DNA of 64,000 nucleotides, taken from NCBI RefSeq assembly GCF_000179775.1, contig NZ_AEEB01000005.1, positions 1 to 64,000 of the forward strand. The letters run 5' to 3'. Of the stretch, positions 18,693 through 27,288 are shown one piece after another. The DNA is from Ahrensia sp. R2A130. GTDB lineage: Bacteria; Pseudomonadota; Alphaproteobacteria; Rhizobiales; Rhizobiaceae. The position numbers and the translations under genes are program-made. Positions within the stretch are counted from its first letter, which is position 1, and every line of letters starts with the position of its first letter. The notes beneath the pieces were generated by a model, which worked only from the letters and a program-made list of their open reading frames with translations, searched no databases and had not been told where the DNA came from.

Positions 18693-19637
18693 CTATCGGA
18701 AGAGCGACAGGATGGACTGCGCACCCTGATTGGCAATCGACAATGACTGGATGCCTAGCTGTTGCTGGGTCTGCAAAGCGGACAGGCGGGTGGATTCTGC
18801 CGTCATGTCTGCATCCACCAACGCGGAAACACCGCGGTCGATAGCGTCCATGAGATTACCGACAAAATCGTTCTGCATCTCAATACGCGAAGAGGTTGCA
18901 CCAAGGTTCGCAGCAGCCGATGTCATTGAAGACACCGCAGCATCGACGCCGGAAATCATCGCATCAATGTCAGCGTCGGTGATTGTGGCCAATGAAATGT
19001 CGAGGTTGGCAACGGACACCTGATCCTTCGTACCAGCCACGGTTTCCGTGTCGATGTCGAAGTCCACATCGAGAAGACCATCACTTGCAGCATTTGCATT
19101 GAAGAGTGCGACATTCGTGACGTTCACCTCCAAAGTGCCAACGCTAACGCTACCGGACGCATCGCGGTTGAATGAAGAAACGATCTCTTTGGTCAGATCT
19201 GTATCGGTGACTGTATCGCTGTCGTGGTCAATGGAGAGCCAGTTTTCGCCGGAGAAGCTGGAAGAGGTCGCAATGGAGGTCAGCTGACCCTGTAGTTCTT
19301 TGAGTTCTGCCTGAATCTTCGATTTGTCGACGCCAGGCTCACGGGCCGCGACCAGTTTAGTTTTGATCTGGTCGACCACGTCGATGGCTGCATTCAGGCC
19401 AGTATAAGCGATGTCGGATTTTGCAGCACCCAGACCAAGCGCGTCCTGCACGGTGGACAGGGCTTTATTGTCCGAACGCATAGTTGTGGCGATAGACCAA
19501 TATGCAGCGTTGTCCGAAGCATCTTGAACTTTGAGGCCGGTGGAAATGCGCGACTGCGTTGTCTCAAGAGCATTGTTGGTGGCCTGAAGTGTTTTCAAGG
19601 CGGTCATGGAGGCGGTGTTGGTGAGGATGGAGGACAT
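18693..19637 (-). CDS. flaA: Flagellin
   Basis: This is the filament subunit. The ATG at 19637 (MSSILTNTASMTALKTLQAT) gives 314 residues; a frame 12 residues longer is rejected because flagellins begin at this MSS. The N-terminal D0/D1 domain (ISTGLKVQDASDNAAYWSIA, TMRSDNKALSTVQDALGLGA) and the C-terminal LQTQQQLGIQSLSIANQGAQ are diagnostic. The variable middle is only about 110 residues. It is the only flagellin in the window. It is probably regulated by FlbT and FlaF on its mRNA and, by inference, by Rem at its promoter. A strong terminator follows. Confidence 0.96.
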   Translation of the reverse strand: MSSILTNTASMTALKTLQATNNALETTQSRISTGLKVQDASDNAAYWSIATTMRSDNKALSTVQDALGLGAAKSDIAYTGLNAAIDVVDQIKTKLVAAREPGVDKSKIQAELKELQGQLTSIATSSSFSGENWLSIDHDSDTVTDTDLTKEIVSSFNRDASGSVSVGTLEVNVTNVALFNANAASDGLLDVDFDIDTETVAGTKDQVSVANLDISLATITDADIDAMISGVDAAVSSMTSAAANLGATSSRIEMQNDFVGNLMDAIDRGVSALVDADMTAESTRLSALQTQQQLGIQSLSIANQGAQSILSLFR

Positions 19638-19772
19638 TGTGTCATCACTTTCAAAACTAGGAACTGGGGACATACCGGCCCGTCCGGTTCACAAGGATGG
19701 CTTCATGCCAACGCCAAAGTTGTGACGAGCCCTTACGAGGTTGCACAACCTTAGATTGCAATTTCCTACCGA

Positions 19773-19830
19773 ATAGTTAACGCCACCCAACCATAATTGC
19801 GGATGCAAACATCCGGCGATTGTTAACTAT
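19773..19830. promoter_or_regulatory. Inverted repeat and hairpin between fliP and flaA
   Basis: ATAGTTAAC at 19773-19781 is exactly inverted as GTTAACTAT at 19822-19830. Between them, CGGATG at 19800-19805 and CATCCG at 19810-19815 can form a 6-pair hairpin with a 4-base loop. There is no T-run, so this is not a standard terminator. It lies in the roughly 200-base region that must hold the flaA promoter. Confidence 0.45.
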
Positions 19831-19835
19831 AGAGG

Positions 19836-20645
19836 TCAGGCAAAACTGCGCAGCAATGAGCCAACAAGCAGGTTCCAACCATCAATCAAGACAAAGAAAA
19901 GTATCTTGAACGGGAGAGCCACCACAGTGGGCGGCAGCATCATCATACCCATCGCCATGACGATGGTTGCAACGATCAGGTCAATGACAAGGAACGGCAG
20001 CAGGATCAGAAAGCCTATCTCAAAACCGCGCCGAATTTCCGATATCATGAAGGCTGGAACGAGTGCGGTGATCGCCACTTCATCAGCTGCTGCAGTTTCT
20101 GGAACCGCAACTCCATCTGCTACCGCGCGCTCATTTTGAAGGTCGGTAAACAGGGCTATATCCTCGCCCCGCACATTCGCCAGCATGAAGGTTCGAAATG
20201 GCTCGATAATCTGCGTCACGGCCTGCGCTTCCGTAATCTCACCACGCGACAACGGCCCTGCTCCCTTGTCCCATGCCGTCTGAAACGTTGCCGACATCAC
20301 ATGGAATGTCATGAACAGCGACAGCGAAATGAGAATGAGGTTGGCCGGTGTGCTTTGTAGGCCCAGCCCCATACGCAGAATGGAGAATGCGATTATAAAG
20401 CGGGTGAAGCTGGTGACCACAATCAAAATACCCGGTGCCAACGACAGCACCGTGACCAGCCCGAACAGTTGTATAATCTGACCCGAAACGCTGGGCGATC
20501 CGGTTGCTTCAGTTCCGCTACCCAGTAAGCGAGAAAGATCACCGAGAACATCTGGCGAAGTTTGCGCATATGCTGGCCCGGTCAAAACAAGGGCCAGCAG
20601 CAGCCCTGCAATCAAGAAGCCACGACTCTCTACAGCACGCCTCAT
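19836..20645 (-). CDS. fliP: Flagellar export gate protein FliP
   Basis: FliP is the main ring protein of the export gate. The 269-residue precursor has a cleavable signal peptide (FLIAGLLLALVLTGPAYAQ), as FliP often does. The core follows: ILIVVTSFTRFIIAFSILRM, then LISLSLFMTFHVM, FMLANVRGEDIALF and the C-terminal FLVIDLIVATIVMAMGMMML. Its start overlaps fliL by four bases. The other gate genes fliQ, flhA and fliR are about 12 kb further along in the same island. Confidence 0.96.
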   Translation of the reverse strand: MRRAVESRGFLIAGLLLALVLTGPAYAQTSPDVLGDLSRLLGSGTEATGSPSVSGQIIQLFGLVTVLSLAPGILIVVTSFTRFIIAFSILRMGLGLQSTPANLILISLSLFMTFHVMSATFQTAWDKGAGPLSRGEITEAQAVTQIIEPFRTFMLANVRGEDIALFTDLQNERAVADGVAVPETAAADEVAITALVPAFMISEIRRGFEIGFLILLPFLVIDLIVATIVMAMGMMMLPPTVVALPFKILFFVLIDGWNLLVGSLLRSFA

Positions 20646-21103
20646 TCCAACACCAAAGTGCGGAACAAAACCCGCTCCACCATCTCGCCGCCGCGGAATT
20701 TTGCTCGCTGGTCGATGGCATGGCGCAACGCGAGAAAACCGCTTGGCCCTTCCATCTGGTCGAGTCTAATCGTCCGCATCAAGGCGAACAGATCCTGTCC
20801 AATTTCTTCCGCTAATTTTGCATCAATGGCATCCACAGTGAGCAGCGAAAGCTCCAATCGCACCCAAACGTCTTTGGGGGCGGCAATGTTGGTGAGGATT
20901 GGTTGGAGGTCATGAACATGCAGCGTGGCAGGCTCCGGCTTTTCGCCTTTGGCCACAATTTCAGGTTCCACGGCGACCTTCTTCTGTCCCTGAAACCACA
21001 AACCACCAAAGCCCATACCGGCACCGATAGCAGTCACCATCACGAACATGATGATGGTCCCCAGCACGCCACCCTTTTTCTTTTCCGCAGCCACTTCACT
21101 CAA
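20642..21103 (-). CDS. fliL: Flagellar basal-body protein FliL
   Basis: FliL is a single-pass inner-membrane protein that surrounds stator units. The 153-residue protein has a membrane helix at about residues 14-34 (GTIIMFVMVTAIGAGMGFGG) and a periplasmic domain with LHVHDLQPILTNIAAPKDVW, VRLELSLL and LAEEIGQDLFALMRTIRLDQ. Four-base overlaps with flgH and fliP show translational coupling in the motE-flgH-fliL-fliP block. Confidence 0.92.
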   Translation of the reverse strand: MSEVAAEKKKGGVLGTIIMFVMVTAIGAGMGFGGLWFQGQKKVAVEPEIVAKGEKPEPATLHVHDLQPILTNIAAPKDVWVRLELSLLTVDAIDAKLAEEIGQDLFALMRTIRLDQMEGPSGFLALRHAIDQRAKFRGGEMVERVLFRTLVLE

Positions 21104-21774
21104 AACGGCAGCACTTTGTCTAACAGTCGCGCGCCATAAGGCGGCTTCTGCACTTCAGCAATTGGACCGCGACCACCATATGAGATGCGCGCTTCGGCGA
21201 TACGCTCGGATTGAATGGTGTTGTTGGGACCAATATCCGATGGACGAATGATACCCGTGACTGTCAGGCGGCGCAGTTCGCGATTGACCCGCACTTCCTG
21301 CGATCCTTCGACGAGAAGATTACCATTGGGGTAGCGCTGGCGAATGATCGCAGCGACCGAAACACGTATGGTCTCGGCACGTACGGTTGCCCCATCCCCA
21401 TCAAACCGCGTCTGGCTTTCCAAGCCTGCACTTCCACTGCCTGTACCTACGAGTGAACCGGCAGCGATGGTACCCTGTCCAGAAAGGGTGCGCCCAACCG
21501 TGCGCTGTCGTTCGGATTTGTTTTGCAAACTCGCCCGGTCATCAATCGAGACCAACACGGTCACGATGTCACCAGGGTCCAAAGCGATCCGGTCTGTGAA
21601 CAAGCCGCTGCGGGCAGGACGGTAGAGGGAAGATCGTGTGGCGGATCCCGGCTGGCGAGCATAGGCGTGCTGCGCAACCGGATGTTCCACAGCGCTCATC
21701 GGTTTAGGCTGGTCCAGCTTGTCGATCTGCGCACAACCCGAAGCCAGCAACACCAAAATGAGAGCAAGCCTCAT
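21100..21774 (-). CDS. flgH: Flagellar L-ring lipoprotein FlgH
   Basis: FlgH forms the outer-membrane L ring. The 224-residue precursor has a lipoprotein signal ending LLASGC (lipid cysteine at about residue 14). The conserved core includes SLYRPARSGLFTDRIALDPG, DIVTVLVSIDD, and GNLLVEGSQEVRVNRELRRL followed by TVTGIIRPSDI. The end RISYGGRGPIAEVQKPPYG is typical. It is coupled to motE and fliL by ATGA overlaps. FlgI, the P-ring partner, is two genes upstream. Confidence 0.95.
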   Translation of the reverse strand: MRLALILVLLASGCAQIDKLDQPKPMSAVEHPVAQHAYARQPGSATRSSLYRPARSGLFTDRIALDPGDIVTVLVSIDDRASLQNKSERQRTVGRTLSGQGTIAAGSLVGTGSGSAGLESQTRFDGDGATVRAETIRVSVAAIIRQRYPNGNLLVEGSQEVRVNRELRRLTVTGIIRPSDIGPNNTIQSERIAEARISYGGRGPIAEVQKPPYGARLLDKVLPF

Positions 21775-22250
21775 GATCTCTTGCCTGTTTTACTCTGGCC
21801 GGAAGCTGCTATCACCGCTGTCACAGCCGCAGCCTTTTTCGACTTCATCTCATTGAGGATGGTGCTTGCACCCTTCACTGGCATCTTCATCAGGATTGAG
21901 GCAACAAGGCTGTCATTCAGCCGCTCAAGCCTCACCGCAGCAGCGTCGGGCCGCATGTTGGTATAAATGTCCACGAGCGTTTGACTGGCCTGTGCCATGA
22001 AATCATCACGCCGCTTTACCCAGCTTTCGTATTCAGCCTGTCGCGCTTTCAATGCCTCGACGCTGACGGCAATTTTCTCACCAAGCTGCTCGAGTTCCTG
22101 TTGCTTGATCGAATAACGGCGCTCACGCGCTTCATCGATAATTCCGGCGCAAAACCGCTCAGCCTCGCTGGTAGCCAGCTTAGCCGTTGGAGTTTGCGCT
22201 GCCGCTGGCACAACGACGAGAACAGCACTTATTAAAAGTGCGACCCTCAC
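21771..22250 (-). CDS. motE: MotC chaperone MotE
   Basis: MotE is the rhizobial periplasmic chaperone that stabilises MotC. The 159-residue precursor has a signal peptide (MRVALLISAVLVVVPAAAQT) and a coiled-coil middle (RYSIKQQELEQLGEKIAVSV, EALKARQAEYESWVKR). An MgtE_N-like end follows: MRPDAAAVRLERLNDSLVAS, ILMKMPVKGASTILNEM. Position between flgI and flgH is the same as in Sinorhizobium. The small number of MotE relatives outside Rhizobiales supports the taxonomic placement. Confidence 0.9.
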   Translation of the reverse strand: MRVALLISAVLVVVPAAAQTPTAKLATSEAERFCAGIIDEARERRYSIKQQELEQLGEKIAVSVEALKARQAEYESWVKRRDDFMAQASQTLVDIYTNMRPDAAAVRLERLNDSLVASILMKMPVKGASTILNEMKSKKAAAVTAVIAASGQSKTGKRS

Positions 22251-23428
22251 TGGATCACCAACTCGGCTTGCAGCGCACCGGCAGTCTTGATCGCTTGAAT
22301 AATCGCGATGGTCTGTTGCGGATCGACACCCAATTCGTTCAGACCTTGGATGAGAACATCAAGGCTGGTGCCTTCGATCTTGGACAAAGTACCATCGCGA
22401 CTGGCGACCTCGATATCGGTGGCCGGTTCCACGGCAGTCACACCATCCGAGAACGCCTCCGGCTGCACGACAACAGGGCGTTCCGTAATGCGCACTGTCA
22501 ACGCGCCATGGCTGACGGCAACGCGTGAAATACGAACTTCCGCGCCGATCACAACAGTGCCAGTGCGTTCATCTAAAACAACGCGTGCCGCACTTTGAGC
22601 TGCCACCGGCAAGTTCTCGATGGACGCTATGAACCGCGCCGAGGACACCGACTTCGGGCGGCTCAATTGAATGGTGCGCGCATCGCGTTCTCGAGCAGTC
22701 TTGTACCCGTATAGTGATGCGGTGTGCGCGTTGATGGTATCGGCCATGGCAACGGCGGTAGAAAAATCCGGGTTGCGGAGTTGAAGAATGTAATTTGTTT
22801 CATTCGAGAAGCTGGCGGGCAAGGCCTTCTCGACAATCGCGCCATTGGGAACGCGTCCCGTTGTCGGCACGCCTTGCGTCACCTTTTGCGCATCGCCCTC
22901 GGCTTGAAAGCCAGACACGATGACATTGCCCTGTGCGGCGGCATAAACTTCGCCATCACCCGCCTGCATCATCGTCATCACCAGCGTACCACCGCGCAGT
23001 GAAGTAGCGTCGCCAATAGAGGAAACGGTTGTGTCCAGTCTCGTGCCAGTCTCGACGAAAGCGGGAAGATTGGTGGTGACTATGACAGCAGCCACGTTCT
23101 TCGCCGAGACGCGGTCATCACCCGATGCAATGCCAAGACGGGTCAACATGGCCTGAAGAGACTGGCGCGTGAACGGCGCAGAGCGAAGGCCATCACCAGT
23201 TCCCTGCAGCCCGACAACCAAGCCGTAGCCAACAAGTTGATTGTCGCGGGTCACCTGCAATTTGGCGATGTCTTTTATGCGGGAAGCGCCGCGTACGAAA
23301 GCCGCTTGCGCTGCATTGTCCACACGCAAAGACGTGCCTGACTCACCAGCAAATGCAGGCCCAAAAATGCCAATCAGAAACGCGGCCATTAGCGCCGTGC
23401 TGGAAACAACAGGTAGCAAGCGAGTCAC
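22247..23428 (-). CDS. flgI: Flagellar P-ring protein FlgI
   Basis: FlgI forms the P ring in the peptidoglycan layer. The 393-residue precursor has a signal peptide (LMAAFLIGIFGPAFAGE) and the conserved start of the mature form, ASRIKDIAKLQVTRDNQLVG followed by YGLVVGLQGTGDG. Later motifs are NVAAVIVTTNLPAF, GGTLVMTMMQAGDGEVYAAA and the end LDVLIQGLNELGVDPQQTIA. It overlaps flgA and motE by four bases each. Confidence 0.97.
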   Translation of the reverse strand: MTRLLPVVSSTALMAAFLIGIFGPAFAGESGTSLRVDNAAQAAFVRGASRIKDIAKLQVTRDNQLVGYGLVVGLQGTGDGLRSAPFTRQSLQAMLTRLGIASGDDRVSAKNVAAVIVTTNLPAFVETGTRLDTTVSSIGDATSLRGGTLVMTMMQAGDGEVYAAAQGNVIVSGFQAEGDAQKVTQGVPTTGRVPNGAIVEKALPASFSNETNYILQLRNPDFSTAVAMADTINAHTASLYGYKTARERDARTIQLSRPKSVSSARFIASIENLPVAAQSAARVVLDERTGTVVIGAEVRISRVAVSHGALTVRITERPVVVQPEAFSDGVTAVEPATDIEVASRDGTLSKIEGTSLDVLIQGLNELGVDPQQTIAIIQAIKTAGALQAELVIQ

Positions 23429-23868
23429 GATCCCAACTCCACCATACCCGGTGCTGTAATGACGGCTTGGTAAACCTTCGCATTGCCACGACTGCGCACA
23501 GCAATAGCTTTACCGACGGCACCCGATTGTAAGGCCTGTCCCTTTGTCTCGATTGTAAGGCCAGCCCGACGAAACGTCACACGAACGACCTCACCCACCT
23601 TCACCGCATGCGGGACGACAAGTGTTCTCGTCACGATGTATCGTCGCGCCAGAAGTGTAGCGGTGGCCACACGACCAATACCATCTTCCCAATTGCGCAA
23701 GACACCCTGTCGGCGTTCACGGCCCGCAGCGACTTCGACCAAGCGCAGATCGGACGCGGTGATCGTTTCGCCGGGATAGATGGTCCGCACAGGAACAAGC
23801 ACTTGATCCTGTGCCAAGGCTCCCGACACCATCAACAAGGCGCAGCAGAGGAGAACGGACCGCATCAT
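23425..23868 (-). CDS. flgA: P-ring assembly chaperone FlgA
   Basis: FlgA is a periplasmic chaperone for P-ring formation. The 147-residue precursor has a signal peptide (VLLCCALLMVSGALAQ) and an SAF-type core: PGETITASDLRLVEVAAGRE, LARRYIVTRTLVVPHAVKVG and VRVTFRRAGLTIETKGQALQ. This is the short form usual in alphaproteobacteria. The ATG shares one base with the flgG stop (TGATG). Confidence 0.95.
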   Translation of the reverse strand: MMRSVLLCCALLMVSGALAQDQVLVPVRTIYPGETITASDLRLVEVAAGRERRQGVLRNWEDGIGRVATATLLARRYIVTRTLVVPHAVKVGEVVRVTFRRAGLTIETKGQALQSGAVGKAIAVRSRGNAKVYQAVITAPGMVELGS

Positions 23869-24656
23869 CAGCGCAAGTTACGCGACACGATGGAAGCCAT
23901 GTCGTCAGCTGCCTGAATGACCTTCGAATTCATCTCGTAGCCGCGTTGGGCTGCGATGAGCTGGGTGATTTCCTTCACCGACTCCACGTTGGAGGATTCC
24001 AGATAGCCTTGCCGAATCGTGGCGTAACCGGGATCGCCCGGCGTACCCACTTGCGGTTCGCCGGACGCATCACTTTGGGCAAACAAGTTATCTCCCAATG
24101 GCGTCAGGCCTACATCATTTGCAAAAGTCGCCAGCGAAAGCTGACCGATTTCCTGCTGCTCAGCGGCACCACCAACGCGGGCAAACACAGCACCCGATGC
24201 GTTGATGAAAATATCGGTCGTGTTATCGGGAACCGTGATGCCCGGTTGCACCCGCAGACCGTCTTGCGTCACCAACTCACCGGCACCGTTTGTGTTGAAT
24301 GCACCTGATCGCTGATAGACGGTTTCACCCGCAGCATTCTCGATCTGGAACCAGCCATTACCTGTAAGCGCAAGATCGAAGCGGTTGCCCGTTTGCGCAA
24401 CTTGTCCTTGCAAATGCACGTTGCGAACGGACGCAGTTCGCACCCCCAAGCCGAAATGCGCGCCCTCGGGGACGTTGGCTGAATTGGCGCGATTGGGGAT
24501 GCCGTTAAGACGTTCAGTATCGTAGATCAGGTCTGTAAATTCCACCCGCCCGCGCTTGAAGCCGGTCGTATTGATATTGGCAATATTGTGCGCAATCACA
24601 TCGAGATTCTTCTGCTGCGCCTGCATGCCAGTGGCGGCGATAGATAAAGCTCTCAT
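23868..24656 (-). CDS. flgG: Distal rod protein FlgG
   Basis: FlgG forms the distal rod. The 262-residue protein begins [20 protein letters not shown] and then has [20 protein letters not shown], the classic FlgG start. The C-terminus [20 protein letters not shown] is equally typical. An AAGGA lies 8 bases before the ATG. It follows fliE by 18 bases and overlaps flgA by one base. Length matches the family. Confidence 0.97.
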   Translation of the reverse strand: MRALSIAATGMQAQQKNLDVIAHNIANINTTGFKRGRVEFTDLIYDTERLNGIPNRANSANVPEGAHFGLGVRTASVRNVHLQGQVAQTGNRFDLALTGNGWFQIENAAGETVYQRSGAFNTNGAGELVTQDGLRVQPGITVPDNTTDIFINASGAVFARVGGAAEQQEIGQLSLATFANDVGLTPLGDNLFAQSDASGEPQVGTPGDPGYATIRQGYLESSNVESVKEITQLIAAQRGYEMNSKVIQAADDMASIVSRNLR

Positions 24657-24674
24657 AAGAAAATTCCTTTCGGG

Positions 24675-24986
24675 TCAGATGGCCATGCGGGAAATATCGA
24701 GCCAGGCAGCCACGATCTTGTCGCGCACGACGACAGCGGCCTGCATGGAACGCTCTGCTTCCATCACTGCATCTGCCACCTGCCGGATACCGGTTTCACC
24801 AGTCATGCCTTGAGCGGCAATTGCTTCGGCGCCGTGTAAGCCGTTTGAAAGATTTTGCGCTTGAGAGCCCAACATCTCGGCAAACGATATGCCTGTCGGC
24901 GCGTTCGTGACTGGCGGTTTAGCTAGGGCTGTCGCAGCAGTCTGTCCGGCGCTGGAAGCTGCTGTTGCCGAAATTGGATCGATCAT
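24675..24986 (-). CDS. fliE: Hook-basal body protein FliE
   Basis: FliE links the MS ring to the proximal rod. The ATG at 24986 (MIDPISATAASSAGQT) gives 103 residues. GGAGG lies 8 bases upstream, inside the end of flgC, so a GTG start five codons earlier is unlikely. The core ISFAEMLGSQAQNLSNGLHG and the C-terminal VMEAERSMQAAVVVRDKIVA are typical; the last part is the FliE signature. It begins four bases after the flgC stop codon. Confidence 0.95.
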   Translation of the reverse strand: MIDPISATAASSAGQTAATALAKPPVTNAPTGISFAEMLGSQAQNLSNGLHGAEAIAAQGMTGETGIRQVADAVMEAERSMQAAVVVRDKIVAAWLDISRMAI

Positions 24987-24990
24987 CACA

Positions 24991-25407
24991 TCAGCCTCCA
25001 CGCATCAGATCGATGGTGGCGGTCACCATGTCTTGCACCTGTTTCATGACTTGCAAGTTGGATTCGTAAGCACGGTTGGCGTCCCGCATGTCAGCCATTT
25101 CCACCAACACGTTGACGTTGGGCATCTTCACCATGCCCTTCGCATCTGCACCGGGGCTGGACGGGTCGAACTTGGCAGAAAAGCTGGACGGGTCGCGACC
25201 GATCTTATCGACATCGACCATCTGCGCGGCATTCGCCTGATCCAATGCCGAAGTGAATGTGATCGTTTTGCGTTGATAGGGCTCACCACCTGCCACCCGT
25301 GACGTCGATTGCGCGTTGGCAATGTTTTGCGAGACGACTTCAAGTCGCTGAGACTGGGCAGCAAGACCGGAGCTGGCGACCTTCATTGCGGCAGAAAGAG
25401 CATCCAT
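24991..25407 (-). CDS. flgC: Proximal rod protein FlgC
   Basis: FlgC is a proximal rod subunit. The 138-residue protein starts MDALSAAMKVASSGLAAQSQ with RLEVVSQNIANAQSTSRVAG next, and ends with VNVLVEMADMRDANRAYESN, LQVMKQVQDM. These are the usual FlgC landmarks. It lies 3 bases after flgB and holds the Shine-Dalgarno of fliE in its last codons. Confidence 0.97.
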   Translation of the reverse strand: MDALSAAMKVASSGLAAQSQRLEVVSQNIANAQSTSRVAGGEPYQRKTITFTSALDQANAAQMVDVDKIGRDPSSFSAKFDPSSPGADAKGMVKMPNVNVLVEMADMRDANRAYESNLQVMKQVQDMVTATIDLMRGG

Positions 25408-25410
25408 AAT

Positions 25411-25812
25411 CTAACCCCTGATCGATGTGAGATAGAGACGGTGGAAGCTTTTCACGATTGCCGTGTTCAGCCCGTGCTCGCGGCGCACCGCGCTGATTTC
25501 AGCCATCTCGCTTTCCAGCGAAATACCTGTGCTATCGCGTGCCACAACACCAATTTTTGCGTCACTGCCATCGGCTACCATGTGGCCTGCATGCGTCGTC
25601 GCCATGCCAACAGGCTTGGCGTCTGCACTCATCAAAGAGGCAAATGGCGCAACATCAGAACCACGAAAACCGGGCGTATCAGCATGAGCGATATTTGCGG
25701 CAACAACCTTCTGGCGCGCCTCAACCCAATTGGAATGCTGCTGTGCCAAGGAGAACAAATCGTTCGTTCGTGGCGAAGCCGATGAGGCCGAAAGAGGTGA
25801 AATCGTTTCCAT
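25411..25812 (-). CDS. flgB: Proximal rod protein FlgB
   Basis: FlgB is a proximal rod subunit. The 133-residue protein has LAQQHSNWVEARQKVVAANI and AHADTPGFRGSDVAPF near the N-terminus, then ISLESEMAEISAVRREHGLN and TAIVKSFHRLYLTSIRG at the end. It heads the flgB-flgC-fliE-flgG-flgA-flgI-motE-flgH-fliL-fliP run, 46 bases after the uncharacterised gene at 25859-26371. Confidence 0.95.
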   Translation of the reverse strand: METISPLSASSASPRTNDLFSLAQQHSNWVEARQKVVAANIAHADTPGFRGSDVAPFASLMSADAKPVGMATTHAGHMVADGSDAKIGVVARDSTGISLESEMAEISAVRREHGLNTAIVKSFHRLYLTSIRG

Positions 25813-25858
25813 AGATCATGGTTAACCCGCGCCACTTGCGCGAGCCTTGCGCTTTACG

Positions 25859-26371
25859 TCAGCTTCCAGAAGCAGTCTTTTCAAACACACGTCCACCGCG
25901 AGTGGTTACCGTATTGATGCCGACATGTTGAATGATGTCGCCATCAGGCAATCGCGTGCCGGGCGCAGCGATAATCATTCGTCCACTCACAGAGAGCAGG
26001 GCGCGCCCTTTGGCGGAAAACAGCAAGAGGCTTTCACCTTTTGGCCCTGCACCAATGGTGGTGTCGTCATTATCCAACGCATCGGAAACGGCGATGCTGC
26101 CCGTAACCGTTCTATCAATGCCCACATTGTTGGTAGCGATAGTCCGCTCACCTGCTGGCAAACGAAGTTGCGCGAGCCCTGCCCGTTCGCGATCCATCTT
26201 GCCGAGAGATTCAGCCACTTGATCAAGGCGCTCGAACTTCATCACAGGCGGACCGTAGCGCTGCGGTTGCGTCGCGGTATCGAATGCGAAGGTCATGCTA
26301 AGGCCAGCCAACGCAACCCCCGATGCCTTGAAGGCGATGTCACCCAGGGTGAATTTGAAGCGGTGCACCAT
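25859..26371 (-). CDS. Membrane-anchored flagellar-island protein, unknown function
   Basis: This 170-residue protein lies between flgF and flgB, where rhizobia usually carry fliI and a small conserved gene. It has one N-terminal hydrophobic stretch (FKASGVALAGLSMTFAFD), then a charged helix with FERLDQVAESLGKMDRERAG. The C-terminal beta-like domain contains RALLSVSGRMIIAAPGTRLP and GDIIQHVGINTVTTRGGRVF. The last part resembles the small beta domain of GspC/PilP-type periplasmic proteins, but that is a guess. The ATG shares a base with the flgF stop. It is not FliI: no Walker motifs are present. Confidence 0.6.
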   Translation of the reverse strand: MVHRFKFTLGDIAFKASGVALAGLSMTFAFDTATQPQRYGPPVMKFERLDQVAESLGKMDRERAGLAQLRLPAGERTIATNNVGIDRTVTGSIAVSDALDNDDTTIGAGPKGESLLLFSAKGRALLSVSGRMIIAAPGTRLPDGDIIQHVGINTVTTRGGRVFEKTASGS

Positions 26372-27123
26372 CAGCGATTGCCGCCAAGAATCTGCATCAT
26401 TTTTTCAAGCGCCGCGTCGGACTTCCGCACCATCGCTGCGACATTATCAAAGGTGCGATGGATGGTTATAAGGTTCGTCATCTCGCGCACCGGATCGACA
26501 TTAGCCTGCTCGACATAGCCCTGCAGCACAGAAGGTGCATCGCCATCAACAAGCGCTACAGGCGCGCCTTGAGCAAGAATGCCAGATGTGCCAATGCGCA
26601 CCGGGTCGGTGCCGGGGTCAAAAGCGTACAAACCTATTGCGCCGACCTGCTGGCCGTTTTGAACAATGGATCCGTCTGACCCGATGGTAGGCGGGCCAGC
26701 AGCGACATTCAACGCCAATGGCGCACCACCGGGATCGAGCACCTCATCGCCATTGACCGAACGAAGCTGGCCTTCCGCATCCATTTGAAAGCGCCCGTCA
26801 CGGGTCATGATTTTGCCCGCTGCGCCCTGTAGTGCGAACCAGCCCTCCCCCTTGATAGCAACATCCAACCGCGCACCGGTCTCCACCAAAGTACCCGCTG
26901 TCGGTGACAACACACTTCGGCCGCGTGATGCGAATGATGTGGTCTGCGACTCATCTCCACCAGTGACTCGCTGTTCGATTTCTGCAAAACGCACATGCGT
27001 CGCGCGGAACCCTACCGTGCCGGAATTGGCGACATTATCGGCCAGCGTTCCCAACCGTCGCTCCAGCGCAAGCTGTGAGGACAAAGAGACGGACAGGCCG
27101 GTTTCAATTCCGGTTGTGGGCAT
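26371..27123 (-). CDS. flgF: Proximal rod protein FlgF
   Basis: FlgF is a rod subunit of the FlgG type. The ATG at 27123 ([20 protein letters not shown]) gives 250 residues; an upstream frame adds 36 residues unlike the family and is rejected. The N-terminal rod motif is [20 protein letters not shown] and the C-terminal motif [20 protein letters not shown]. It is the first leftward gene of the island, divergent from motA across 165 bases. Confidence 0.93.
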   Translation of the reverse strand: MPTTGIETGLSVSLSSQLALERRLGTLADNVANSGTVGFRATHVRFAEIEQRVTGGDESQTTSFASRGRSVLSPTAGTLVETGARLDVAIKGEGWFALQGAAGKIMTRDGRFQMDAEGQLRSVNGDEVLDPGGAPLALNVAAGPPTIGSDGSIVQNGQQVGAIGLYAFDPGTDPVRIGTSGILAQGAPVALVDGDAPSVLQGYVEQANVDPVREMTNLITIHRTFDNVAAMVRKSDAALEKMMQILGGNR

Positions 27124-27288
27124 AACAAAATCCCGTGCGGTGGTGACGTTTCGTTCACCATACGGCGTGCGCCTTGCGCCTGCCTTGCCACCGCTACTGG
27201 CCGCGCAAACAGCACCGCGAAAGCCCCGCACAAGCCAACACGGTCAAACTGGGTTCATCATCCTTCAGCCAACCGGAATTTGCTGCCT
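27124..27288. promoter_or_regulatory. Divergent promoter region between flgF and motA
   Basis: The 165 bases between the two divergent flagellar arms must contain both promoters. I see no sigma-54 or sigma-28 type element that I would defend. Rem is a candidate activator, by analogy with Sinorhizobium; no binding motif is known to me well enough to place. Confidence 0.4.

Noticed and set aside
25859-26371. FliI in the expected place
   Set aside because: The protein has no Walker A or B motif and is far too short for the export ATPase.
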